Assembly: GCA_035772405.1 (NCBI GenBank)
Contig: JAYKKM010000221.1
Coordinates: 372,001-436,000 of the forward strand
Reading direction: 5' to 3'
DNA length: 64,000 bases
Origin: Chrysogorgia sp. JL179-B06
Lineage: Eukaryota; Cnidaria; Anthozoa; Scleralcyonacea; Chrysogorgiidae
Numbering within the stretch: position 1 is the stretch's first letter; each line of letters starts with the position of its first letter. The notes beneath the pieces are model-generated. The model was not told the DNA's origin and did no database searches. It saw only the letters and a list, made by a program, of their open reading frames with translations. A program made the position numbers and the translations under genes. This document shows, piece after piece, positions 25,873 through 36,385 of the stretch.

Positions 25873-26060
25873 TAGATTATCATTCACTTTGGTTAGTTTA
25901 CCTGCAAATAACTCAGATGACTCAAATGCTCAGAAAATTATTTGCAGCAAAAGGCAAATTTTACAATTGCACATGCTCAGAAAATTATTTGCAGCAAGTT
26001 ATTTGCAGGTAAACTAACCAATCAAAATTCAGGATAGAAACGAAGTGAATGATAATCTAA
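25873..26060. repeat. 188-bp inverted repeat
   Basis: The left arm 'tagattatcattcacttt' and the right arm 'aagtgaatgataatcta' are inverted, as are internal 'ggttagtttacctgcaaata' words. Inside are two direct copies of 'tgctcagaaaattatttgca'. MITE-like. Confidence 0.8.
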
Positions 26061-26080
26061 AAGGTTGGTGTAATTCCAAA

Positions 26081-26083
<3 letters not shown>

Positions 26084-26115
<32 letters not shown>
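26084..26115. repeat. (TA)n microsatellite
   Basis: About 16 uninterrupted TA repeats, immediately downstream of the inverted repeat ending at 26060. Confidence 0.9.
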
Positions 26116-26118
<3 letters not shown>

Positions 26119-26727
26119 ATAAATAATACCAGTTTACCCTATTTGCACAGTTTGCAATTGTTTATTCCATCTTACTTCTGAGTTCTGCCATGAAGGTGCA
26201 AATAGAGCATTCCAGTAGAATGTGTTGAGGAAATGATAGGATCCCTATCATGCATAATAAACATAAATCAGATCTACCAATGCTTTGTTTGAACATTCCA
26301 TGAATGTCGGATCCTCCCCAGTAATAAAGACTTGTCGAATGTCCTCCAATGATCCAATACATGTAATTTTAAACTGTACCAGCTTGTCTTTAAAAATGTT
26401 CTCTACATTTGTAGATGACTGTAAAGAGAAATTATAATATATATTATATTCATACAGGTTATATTTACTCTCAACTGTATTTCTCAAAGGCATTAATAAT
26501 TCATGAGCTAATTATCCAATAATAAAGACCCATCTAGCCACGGGATTGCATTTGGATAACTAAGTCAAACACTGTGTCTCAGAACACTAAAATATCCTAA
26601 TTACGTATGCCGATCAAATGTATTGTAGTGTTCAACTAACATAACCCTCCCATGAGAGAATATCATCCAATCAAATATAACCTATACTTGTGTTAATTTG
26701 GGAAGCTATTTACTCCAACTCGTGTAC

Positions 26728-26826
26728 CACCGGGATATCCAAACACTCGAAAACAATTAACAAAAACACTCGCACTACGCGCTCGTGTTTTCATACATTG
26801 TTTTCTCGTGTTTGGATATCCCGGTG
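26728..26826. repeat. 99-bp palindrome
   Basis: CACCGGGATATCCAAACACT on the left is inverted on the right. Inner arms carry 'cgaaaacaatt' and its complement. The loop is CpG-rich (cactacgcgctcg). A foldback/MITE structure. Confidence 0.8.
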
Positions 26827-27264
26827 AAACACTCGCTGTCGTTGTTCAAATATTACGTGAATGATTATCACTATTTGTGATATGATTGTCACCATTAAAT
26901 AGTGGTGTTGGTCATGCGGCTTTCACTTTGGTATGGCCAGGTTCACTTTGGTATGGCCAGGTTAACTTGGCAGTTGCCCATCCCGCCTGATGCTACTGGT
27001 TATATCTATAACAAGCCTGCAATTCACCACCCCCTGTAATTCATGCTGTGTATTGATCATACTTCATAGACTTTCGAACAACTTATAACAACTACAAGGA
27101 TAATAAGCTTTTAAAACTGCTTCTGAAAAACAACATTAAAAAGTTTAGGTACATCTAGCATTGACAACTAAGTGAATAAATTAAATTTAACTGATTAATA
27201 AATTATTTAATAAATTTATTTATAAAGATTATTTAATAAATTAAATTTAACGTACAGTAAGATG

Positions 27265-27990
27265 AAATGTTGTTTACCGTTCCTTAATATATTTTCTAGT
27301 TCCAGAGTTATAAAGATTTAAAGATGTCAAAATCAAGGGAAAATACAGAACAAACAAATTGCTGATTCAGCACAACTTTTTGACGTCATATTGTTTGAAT
27401 GTTAGTTTGGTGAATGTTTAAATTAACTATAGCTCAGTTACTATATGCCAGAATTAAATGAACCTTTACACACAGATAGTGAAAGATGAAACACAGTTGA
27501 TAATGTCGCTGATTTTGTTGTCAAGGTAACACTGTTGTACCCAGGCCCCTTGCACGGATTTTATAAAACACACTGTATTTATCACTGGGTGTATAATTTT
27601 CAAATTATTATAGTATAAATTTATTTTAGGCATGCATAGGTATGACAAGCAATGTCTGATATTATTTTATTCTTATCAAGACAGAGTATGAAGGTGTTTT
27701 ATAAAATCCGTGCAAGGGGCCTGGGTACAACAGAATTAGACAACAAAATTAGTGACATTATCAACTGTGTTTCATCTTTCACTATCTGTGTGTAAAGGTT
27801 GATTTGATTCTGACATATTAGTTCATTTAAACATTCACCAAACTAACATTCAAACAATATGATGTCATACTCATAAATTTGTGCTGAATCAGCAATTTGT
27901 TTGTGCCATATTTTCCCTTGATTTTGACATCTTTAAATCTTTATAACTCTGGAACTAAAAAATATATCAAGGAACAGTAAACAGCATTTT
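27265..27990. mobile_element. 726-bp palindromic element
   Basis: Arms of roughly 300 bp (27265-27572 and 27693-27990) are inverted with high identity. Examples are 'aggccccttgcacggatttt' at 27544 against 'aaaatccgtgcaaggggcct' at 27703, and 'agatttaaagatgtcaaaat' with its complement. The spacer is about 120 bp. A transcript would give a long hairpin. No coding potential; superfamily unknown. Confidence 0.85.
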
Positions 27991-28201
27991 GGTAAAAACA
28001 TTTAGTTGAAACTCTAATTTTATCTTGATTATATTTCAGTGACATTGTATTTTATCTATAGTAAGAACGCTGTCAAACATAGTTATTGACATTTCTGACT
28101 ATTCATTCTGTTGTAATTATTCTAATTAGTTATTTTATACGTCCTCATTCTATTTATCATATTATAACCTTTATATATTGTACTTAAGGCCAAATAAAAA
28201 A

Positions 28202-28582
28202 AAATTGTGTAGTTCCGGTTACCCGACCGACCCTAGCTCAGCTTGCCCATCCCTGTAAATTTTGTGACATATTTTTGCACCAAATGACTATTAGCCATAA
28301 AAAGGGTAGGTTTTATAGTTTTTACACAGATTTTAATGATAAAATAAGTTTTACCCTGTTAAAAAGCGTAAATAAGATCACTACGTGACCTGCCACCGTC
28401 GCGGGCTTTGTAACAATCGCCATTTTGCTAAATTAGTTCCCAGGCCGTCATTCTTGCACAACAATATAATGGAACAAGATGATGGCCTGTGTGGCAATAG
28501 AACAAAAACTTTTCTCAAAAATAATAAAATCCCGACCTACCTACCTTAATTTTTTTAAGATGTAACCGGAACCACGTAATTT
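28202..28582. mobile_element. TIR element with AGTTCCGGTTAC ends
   Basis: The left end 'gtgtagttccggttac' and right end 'gtaaccggaaccacgta' are inverted over about 20 bp with a few mismatches. The 380-bp interior has no open frame of note. A MITE-like DNA transposon. Confidence 0.65.
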
Positions 28583-28661
28583 TAATTTACTTTTAATTTA
28601 TGTATTTTTAATTCATAATTTACTTGGCCTAATTTCCTAGAATAAGTAATTATGTTATATA

Positions 28662-29247
28662 CCGTAGAATCTTGAAAGTAACCGCCCACCGAAAGTAGCG
28701 GCCCCTCGAAAGTAGCCACTTTTTTAAACAATTACTACGAACACCCGAAAGTAGCTGCCCCTCTTACAGTAGGTGCCCTCCCCTGAAAGTAGCCGCCCCT
28801 CCGATCTTAAAGTAATGCCCCCCCCCCCCCCCCCCCCCGAAAGTAGCCATAACTATTGTATAAATAAGTTGTAACATCTGTTTAACAATGTATTTTGAAT
28901 GCATGGATTAAAACATGTATAAAACTATATCAAATATTCAGGAATTTCAGACAGTAGTTATAAGTTTGTCTTTGTCATCGTTCAGAACTTCAGACGTCTG
29001 TTCCATTTCCGTTCGGTATCTGAATATTCAGTATCGAGTACGGTAAATTATAGCAAGTAACAACTCTTATATAATTTAATCAAAAGAAAACAAAACTTTG
29101 AAATGTTGTGCAAAATGTACAGTAGTGGTTAAAACTTGGCCGATGCTAAAAATAACAACCCAAAAGTAACCGCCCCTCAGAAAGTAGCCGCCTTAGAGGT
29201 CACTAATTTCGAAAGTAGCTGGCCCGGTTACTTTCGAGATTCTACGG
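28662..29247. mobile_element. TIR element with internal AAAGTAGCCGCCCC repeats
   Basis: Termini CCGTAGAATCTTGAAAGTAA and TTACTTTCGAGATTCTACGG are inverted and flanked by TA on both sides, as for Tc1/mariner/pogo-type insertions. Near both ends the word 'gaaagtagccgcccct' is repeated irregularly, and a run of more than 20 C occurs at about 28817-28838. The repetition of the terminal word may reflect multiple transposase-binding sites. Confidence 0.75.
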
Positions 29248-29339
29248 TATTATTACATCAATTTCTTGTACCGGTAATTATATATTAGTCTTCAATAGAT
29301 GAAGAGCCTTCCATGAGGGATACTATGCTATTGAATAAA

Positions 29340-29382
29340 CCATTTTTATTATTATTATTATTGTTATTATTATTATTATTAA
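29340..29382. repeat. (TTA)n microsatellite
   Basis: TTA repeats with one interruption, preceded by 'ttgaataaacca'. It could be the 3' tail of a degraded LINE, but no coding part was found beside it. Confidence 0.7.
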
Positions 29383-30414
29383 TTAGCATAAGAAAATCTA
29401 ATAGGAGATAAGTCAACATGAAAGAATTCACCATGGCTCTATAGACACTATCAGATGTCTATTTCTCACCTTTTGAATATTAAGCCCTGCTCGCAACTGG
29501 TACACGCAAGAAACTTTGTATAGTGCGTCTACATGTTATACACAAAGCTTTGTGTATTTTTGGTGTAATTACACGAAGAGTGGGTGTAAAAACGCTGCGT
29601 GTACACGAAGATTACACGCAATTTAGTCAACGAAGGTGTTACAAAACTTTTAAGCATCACTAGTTTGAAGATATGAATTTTATCTTCTTGTGACATTGTG
29701 GTGAAAATAATATTTTTACTCAATTGCTATGCTAATTTGTAAAATACTGTTTTTACCACACAAAGATAAAACCATATACATAATTGCATCACCATTTAAC
29801 ATCATATATGTATGTATAATTAAACTCTGACCTACCAATACTTTGAAGGATTACTGTCCATCAACTCTGGGAATTTTTTGCAAGTAAGCAATGTGCCATT
29901 CTTTTGTAGTCCCCCTTGCTTAGGGTGGCCCATAGAAGAATGATCCAATATCCACAATAAGATGTTTTCTCACTGGTAAGACACTGATACACTGGAGAAA
30001 GTATAGGATGATACGTACACGGAAGAAAGTATAGGATTGGTTGTGTGTGGAGTTGAATATAAAGGCTGGTTAAAGATATTAATGTCACTATTATACGCCA
30101 GTCAGTTGGATGGTGTTAATTCCATGAAGGTCTGTAACTCCTCAACATCAACTATCTAAAACATAAAAATCTCAAAATTAACAATAATTTATAAACAAAA
30201 TACAGAAACTGCAAATGACCTGCTACAATGAGCACACATTTTCTATTTAACAATTTACAATTATACAATCACGTGACTTATATACGCATTTCCATTGGTT
30301 CTTGCCCATGATCTATTGAAGGACAGATACATGGATGGCGTCAAATCATGTCAGCAGCTATGTTTTTCTTTTTTCGTGCCCCAAACCTTTGGGGTTGTTT
30401 TTGATTGTATAAAA
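29383..30414. other. Non-coding interval
   Basis: AT-rich. Short repeats of an ACACGAAG/TTACACGC-type word occur at about 29500-29640. No gene supported. Confidence 0.3.
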
Positions 30415-30415
30415 C

Positions 30416-30601
30416 AAATAGATTCCATTTTTTGTTGTCTGTTCAGTTATAGATACATAGAGGACGTCAGATCGTGGTAAGAACATCAGTGACCCACTCA
30501 ACTCTGTAGCTCGTGGGCCACTTTTTTTGTTCTTACTACGTTCTGACGTCATCTGTGCATCTATAACTGAACAGACAATGGCAAAATGGAATCTATTTGT
30601 C
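30416..30601. repeat. 186-bp inverted repeat
   Basis: The arms 'aaatagattccatttttt' and 'aaaatggaatctattt' are inverted, as are 'ctgttcagttatagat' and 'atctataactgaacag', and the 'gtaagaacatcagtgaccca' region. Short open frames over both strands are shadows of the palindrome. Confidence 0.8.
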
Positions 30602-31550
30602 AATTAGACAACGAGCTTGAGTTGTCTATGAGCAACCATGGTCAGTTTCTACTAAAAGCAGAGTTAACATTTTCAACAAATTACATGTATTTGAAACAAA
30701 TTATTCAACAGCTTATCTAAAATCTTGTTAAACACCTTGAAAAGCAACTATTTTTGCTGCTCGTGCTCTATCACTCTTATATATTAATATAGAGAGTGAT
30801 CAGTAGATCAACCAATAGAGGATTTGTGATAGTCCTCTAGTTTGTTACTAATATTTTATAACACTAAATGGTTTCTTTAGAAATTTGGTGTTCATATATT
30901 TTTTCATTGTGAAATTTGATTAATTTGCAGCTGAAACAGATAAATTATGGCTATAGGAACAGGGATAACAACTTTAATACTACATTAACAAACATTTGTG
31001 ATTTGGCTATAAAATTATAAATTAAAATAAGCTATAGTCTATAGAACCAACAAAGTCAATATTACTTTGCACATTGCTTCAATTTCTGTTGCCAACATTT
31101 CAATTTATATATGATTTGAAAATAATAGTGTGAGCACTGCCATGCAATCTGCCAAAGGCAAAGGTTTCACTCCGTCGTCAACACATGAACACAAATCACC
31201 AAAGCCCAAAGGTAAAAATGTAATCGAAGAGCATCTTCGCAGTATACAAACATTTAACTTAATTTTTAATAAGCATGAATGGGAGTCTTCCTTGACAATT
31301 ACATTTCGTTTCAAATAAAATATCAATTCGACGTCATTCAACCTTTGACTCAAGTCGAGAAGGAAGACAGGAAGCCATCTTGGATTTCGACTTTAATTTA
31401 GTTCTCCGTGAAGCGTGATATAACGCGGAACCCGCGAGTTATAATCACGCGAGTACACTAAATAATTATTAAATACTCTAAAGTATACTAATTATTAATT
31501 TGCGTCGCAGGATTTTAACTAGAAGCGCATCAATGACTGAGTTTACGTAC
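30602..31550. other. Non-coding or intronic interval
   Basis: AT-rich. A short stretch at 31130-31210 (+) has better codon-like composition (Lys/Ser/Pro-rich) and ends at a possible donor, 'aaag|gtaaaa', but it is too short to call. Confidence 0.25.
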
Positions 31551-31629
31551 CTGGCTTAGGTCTTCGACCTGATTTGCTTCCGTCAGGACAATGACTTCGT
31601 CTTCGACCTGCTGTATTAGTTGTTTTCAT
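31551..31629 (-). CDS. Candidate first coding exon (minus strand), hypothetical
   Basis: On the minus strand an ATG at 31629 opens a 26-codon Arg/Ser/Lys-rich frame beginning MKTTNTAGRRRSHCPDG. It ends at CCAG|GTACGT (donor at 31550). The neighbourhood is relatively CpG-rich, as near a promoter. No second exon could be linked. It may equally be chance. Confidence 0.22.
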
Positions 31630-32335
31630 TTTGAAGCGATATCCAGACTTTGGTAACACGGCCGAGAACTCACTGATATATTTCGTTAAATGAACAAGCG
31701 AACAATTAATTCATACGTGCTCATATTATAGAAATCCATAACGTGAAAATCGTATTGGAAGGTAAAAGCTATAACTGCGTGTCTCGTGCAGTGATCACAA
31801 CCAAACAAACAGATTCAGCGCGCAGCGTTCTCATTGGTTAAGAATTATGACGCCTAGGTACAACCCGCATCCACCCGCATTGCTTCTCCCAACCTCGTAA
31901 CCAGGCTCTTCCTGTTCCATGCGCTATATTTATGAATTTTTGGTTAAAAATGTTGTTAAAGACACTAAATTATAAACAAAAGGTTCATTCTATCCGCCAA
32001 ACTGACGTCTCAGCGCCTTCGATTCCTGGCAGTCGAAAGTTCTCGACGTCATTTTAGCTCATGTTTGAGAGTGCTAACAAAGTTCCTCGATTTATCTACA
32101 CGCGCGCCATATTGACTGAGTTCACAAGGGAGACTTGATCGCGAAATGGCGCGCACGTGTAAATAAATCACCTTTTCGGACGCCAGAGTTGCCTGCGGAG
32201 GAAGCTACGCAGTTACAAAAAACAACAATTTTTTTATGAATGGAGCAGATACATATCATATTCCATGTCATTTCGTACACCTTCATGTTATTCGGAAGAT
32301 ATGTTTTAGTGAAAGGCGGTTAATCTAAATGTGTG
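31630..32335. other. CpG-containing intergenic interval
   Basis: Contains CpG clusters (for example 'cgcgcgccatattgactgag' near 32102 and 'gcgcgcacgtg' near 32148) unlike the AT-rich surroundings. It could be a regulatory region. No gene is supported. Confidence 0.3.
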
Positions 32336-32868
32336 TTAATCAAAAGGTGTGTTATTAAGGTGTGTTACTGAAAACTTGTGTTAATCAAAAGGTGTGTTAC
32401 TGGAAACGTGTTTTGCTGAAAAGGTGTGTTAATCAAAAGGTGTGTTTATCAAAAGGTGTGTTATTTGAAAGGTGTGTTATTTTGGAGGGTGTATTATTTA
32501 GAAAGGTGTGTTATCAAAAAGGTGTGTTATCAAAAAGGTGTGTTATGAGTAAGGTGTGTTATCAAAAAGGTGTGTTATATTTCAAAAGGTGTGTTAATGT
32601 AAAAGGTGTGTTATTGCAAAAGGTGTGTTTTCTTTCAAATGTGCGTTAAATTACACACCTTTGGTTGCGAAAAGGTGTGTAATCTAAAGATGTGTTAACT
32701 AAAGGTGCGTTAGTTAACACACCTAGGTGTGTTAATGAACACACCTAGGTGCGTTAATGAACACACCAAGGTGTGTTTTTTAAAATAATTGTCAAAAGGT
32801 GTGTTATATTAACACACCTTGGTGTGTTTTCTAACACACCTTGGTGTGTTTTCTAACACACCCTTTTT
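32336..32868. repeat. GGTGTGTT array 2
   Basis: I count 21 exact GGTGTG and 7 exact CACACC words. The first about 300 bp are direct repeats of AAAAGGTGTGTTAT-like units of varying length. The last about 170 bp change to inverted pairs, including CACACCTAGGTGTG exactly (near 32721), the T-box palindrome core. An open frame across it (32362-32649) is a by-product of the repeat. Confidence 0.9.
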
Positions 32869-32869
32869 T

Positions 32870-33065
32870 AGAGTGAATCCTAGGGTTTCTATTAACCGAT
32901 CAGTTTCATGACCAGACTTAGGAAAGGTCAGTTTCTCTGCCTTGCATTGAGACCTCAAGAGCATCTATCCTCACCAACAATCGGGATAGAATCCCTAATA
33001 CTGTATTAAAACCAAATTGATGTCCATACATTTGCACTATATGCAAATACCCCTAGACATTTGAA
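32870..33065 (+). repeat. Dispersed element X, right part
   Basis: Matches the reverse complement of about 62325-62610. Shared words are 'tttctattaacc', 'gacttaggaaag', 'ccaacaat', 'gaatccctaatac', 'catttgcactatatgca' and 'ccctagacatttga'. It directly follows GGTGTGTT array 2, as the left part at 23436-23750 directly precedes array 1. Confidence 0.75.
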
Positions 33066-33608
33066 TGATAAAGAGAATGCACTTTCTTCCTTCATTCTTT
33101 AACAGTCTTTGTTGTCTTTTTATAGTTGATTATTTCATGAATCACAAGGTCGGTGAGAAGCTGGGGCAAAATAGCCTGGGACCTTGCAAGGGGCCCGGCC
33201 GCGTCGCCACATCAATCACTTGTGACTGGTGTAATCTGCAGACCAATGAAATGTTGCAACCATTTTGCATACCTAACACAAAGTACCAGTTCATCTCAAC
33301 ACTGTTCCCCAATTCCGTCGAATACTGTGAATTATTGAACGGAGGTGTCCAAAACAAAAATTATTGAACGCTGATGACGTCACTAGGACAAAGCGCATAA
33401 CTACAGTACTGTATTACAGTAGTAAATTAGCAACTACGCTATAAAAGTTTCAAACAGTAGCGGGCGAGGGGTGTTGCGTAGAACGTATTTCTAGTAAATA
33501 CGACTGATTATGTGATTAGCAGCGTAGCTGGATAGTTTTACGGCCGCATTTTAATTCAAAGACAAAGTTTGCGTAGGTTTTAAATATTCATGATTTGTAA
33601 CTGATGCT
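33066..33608. promoter_or_regulatory. 5' flank of the homeodomain/HMG-like gene
   Basis: About 540 bp precede the chosen ATG. CpG content rises at 33180-33210 and 33460-33545, as expected around a promoter or 5' UTR. I see no clear TATA box or initiator, so the assignment rests on position. A 100-codon frame at 33065-33367 lacks domain features. Confidence 0.3.
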
Positions 33609-33758
33609 ATGGAAACAGAACGATTATTCATATCAGATGCTCAGAAGAAAATTATTGTTGACTTTTACGAGCGAGGAATGATTTATACGAAGAAAGAACC
33701 GACTGATTTTCACGTCGAGTGTGCCAAAGCGGTTGGTTTGTCAGAAACACAGGTCAAG
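33609..33758 (+). CDS. Exon 1: homeodomain-like helices 1-2
   Basis: ATG at 33609 (gctATGG context) opens 50 codons ending exactly at CAAG|GTACGT. Residues 11-23 (AQKKIIVDFYERG) suit helix 1, 35-44 (HVECAKAVGLS region) helix 2, and QVK starts helix 3. The intron inside helix 3 splits the homeodomain-like fold between exons 1 and 2. The ATG is chosen because it is the first in frame and the domain begins soon after it. Confidence 0.75.
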
Positions 33759-36295
33759 GTACGTTCAGTATTACTATTTAGTCGACGGATCCGTGCCGCA
33801 AAATAAGATTCGCAGTTCAAATTTGTAAAGTGATAATGTCTCTATACGGATCCATACCTCGACGAAACGTATATAAAAGTGCTGTATGTACATGCATGTT
33901 CAATTTATGGTGATATACCTGTATCGATTTTATCCCCTTGCAAGCGAAGAAGATAATCTCGCTGATAGTGGCAGGGACTCATTTCTCACGAAAGATTGAT
34001 TAAAACCTCATGTATAAATGAAATTTGTTAATTACATAATACTACATGTATTGGTGTATATGCTGTAATTATTGCATTAATATTACCAGTTATACAACTT
34101 TAATGCACATTTTCATTGTTTTGAACAACTGGTTATTTTTAATAATCGTCCTCAGTGATCAACCAGTAGGTCATTATTGAGGTCAATGAAGTGGAAATTG
34201 AGGTCATTATTTCAAATAATGACCTCCATTATTTAAAATAATGCCCCGGATTTTTCGCTTGAATAAAGATTGAACCATTATTCCTTGTTACCAACTATTT
34301 AACGAAAGTTTAGGCAATTTTCACCTTTTCTATCTATCGTGTTTTTTCCAGCCGCAATGCATCGATCATCACTATCCACCTGGTTTGGACTTTCCAGAGA
34401 ATATCTCCGCTCTTCGAACAAATCCAACGACTGGGACCGTATTCCATCCAGGCCGTCGTCTTCCAAATCTCTAAAGTCCCTATTATTTGTGAACTTTTTT
34501 GGTTCTGTTGTGTCTATTGCTGATCTTGCTGATTTTGCTGAATTGCTGATCTTGGTGCCTCATTGTTCTGTGACAGCCAATGGTTGGTTTTGAAAACACG
34601 CATGCGGCTAAATGCAGGAATTGCTCTGACCTGTCAATGGACGATAAAACAGTGTCAATGGTGTATAATTAATTACTCTATCAAAACGACAGAATGCTGT
34701 TTACATATTCATCTATCTAAATAGACGAACGAATACACATAAACGTATCGCTTGTATTTAATAAACAAAGAAAGAATGGTTGTCTTAAACTCATATGTTA
34801 TAAATATTTTTGCACAATTTATATTACTGGGAGATTGAAGACGTATGAAGTATAGTTTAATTTAATACCACAAACAACAAGAATGTATGCTTAAAGGTAT
34901 TCTGTACTTACATAGTGTAATTTATATAGTGTAAATACAATAATATTATTATTTCTGTTATCAACAGGAGCCCTTCGAAGAACACTAAACACTAACCTTA
35001 AAAGTAACTCTGGTTTAGTACCGAATAGCTCTAAGCATACATTCATTGTGTGTTGAATTCATACGTCATCAATCTACCGGTAATATAAATTGTGCAAAAA
35101 TATTTATAACATAAGTTCAACTGTTCAAGACATAACCATTCTTTCTTTATTTATTAAATACAATCGATAGGTTTCCGTGTATTCGTTGATGTTGATATAT
35201 TTAGATATAGATAAATATAGAGTAATTCTACACCATTGACACTGTTGTTACTATTTTTATCGTGCAATGACAGGTCGGAGCAATTCCTGCATTTAGCCAC
35301 ATGTGAAAACACTAATACAGTATGGTACATAATGACATAGAGTACACAAATATAACATGTACCTGTACTTGTACTGTACATGTCTGGAATAGAAATTGGC
35401 CACCCGTGTTTACTGTATATAGCCTGATGCAAACATGAGTGAGTTGCGAGAATTCAGCAGTTGTGAACACGAGTCGTGGGCCAGGGTTTTTACAGAAGTA
35501 CTTTCAAATTCTCCCAAACTCACTCCAGTGTTTGCATAAGGCTAGATAGACACAGGGTGGCCATTTTCTATTTCTTTTATGAAATAAATGTGCCGTGATG
35601 TGACAACTGTGTTTCCATTGCCTGACCTGCACTGTTTGCATGACCAATCATAGCATGTGTAAGAAGCAACCTATTTTATAAATGGATATACAGGTAATGA
35701 TATGAATTGATGGTTTTATTCATTTACATGAAAACCTGTTGACTTTTGTTGATGTTGTTTCACCACCAACAGCTCTTTCACTATTAGAAGACTTGCTGAT
35801 ATCATAATTATGGTGATTTACCAGGGTTTTAAATTATTTCCGATGAAGAAATTATCATAGCTTAATAATATTTTTATTTTATTTTTTTCTATTTAATTTT
35901 AAAAGTTAAAATAGTAAATAACATATTACCATTATATAATTTCTTTATTGTTTTATTTTATTTTAGAACTGGTTAAGCAATTATAAAGCTAGTATTAAAC
36001 AGCTGCATGGGCAACAACCAAGGAAGAAAAAGAGTTCTGTATTAATAAGGAAAAGAAGTGGGTTTAATGTTTTTTGCAAAGGAAGAACTTGGTGAAGGTA
36101 TAGTAATTTTTATTAGATTAAAAGTTAAAAATTATGTCAATGAGAGAAATAAATTCTGTACTAATTATTCATAAAATTATGGGATTGATAGGTAATTGAT
36201 ATACAGTCAGCTTAATGAACACATTGGTAATTAGGGAAACCCATGCAGTATTATGAACAGACAGCACAGTGATTTTTGTCTCAATTGAAAGTTTA

Positions 36296-36385
<90 letters not shown>

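Larger units (their letters stand above)
33759..35966 (+). other. Intron 1 (2.2 kb), with two palindromic elements
   Basis: Donor GTACGT, acceptor TTTTATTTTATTTTAG. It contains the inverted repeats at 34594-35309 and 35385-35574; the rest is AT-rich with no gene. The frame at 34339-34593 (+) has no domain and is partly followed by the palindrome. Confidence 0.7.

Noticed and set aside
32362..32649. Cys/Val/Lys-rich 95-codon protein
   Set aside because: Translation of the GGTGTGTT array.
33065..33367. Overlapping frames on both strands upstream of the homeodomain-like gene
   Set aside because: No domain or splice support; in a region better explained as 5' flank and the end of element X.
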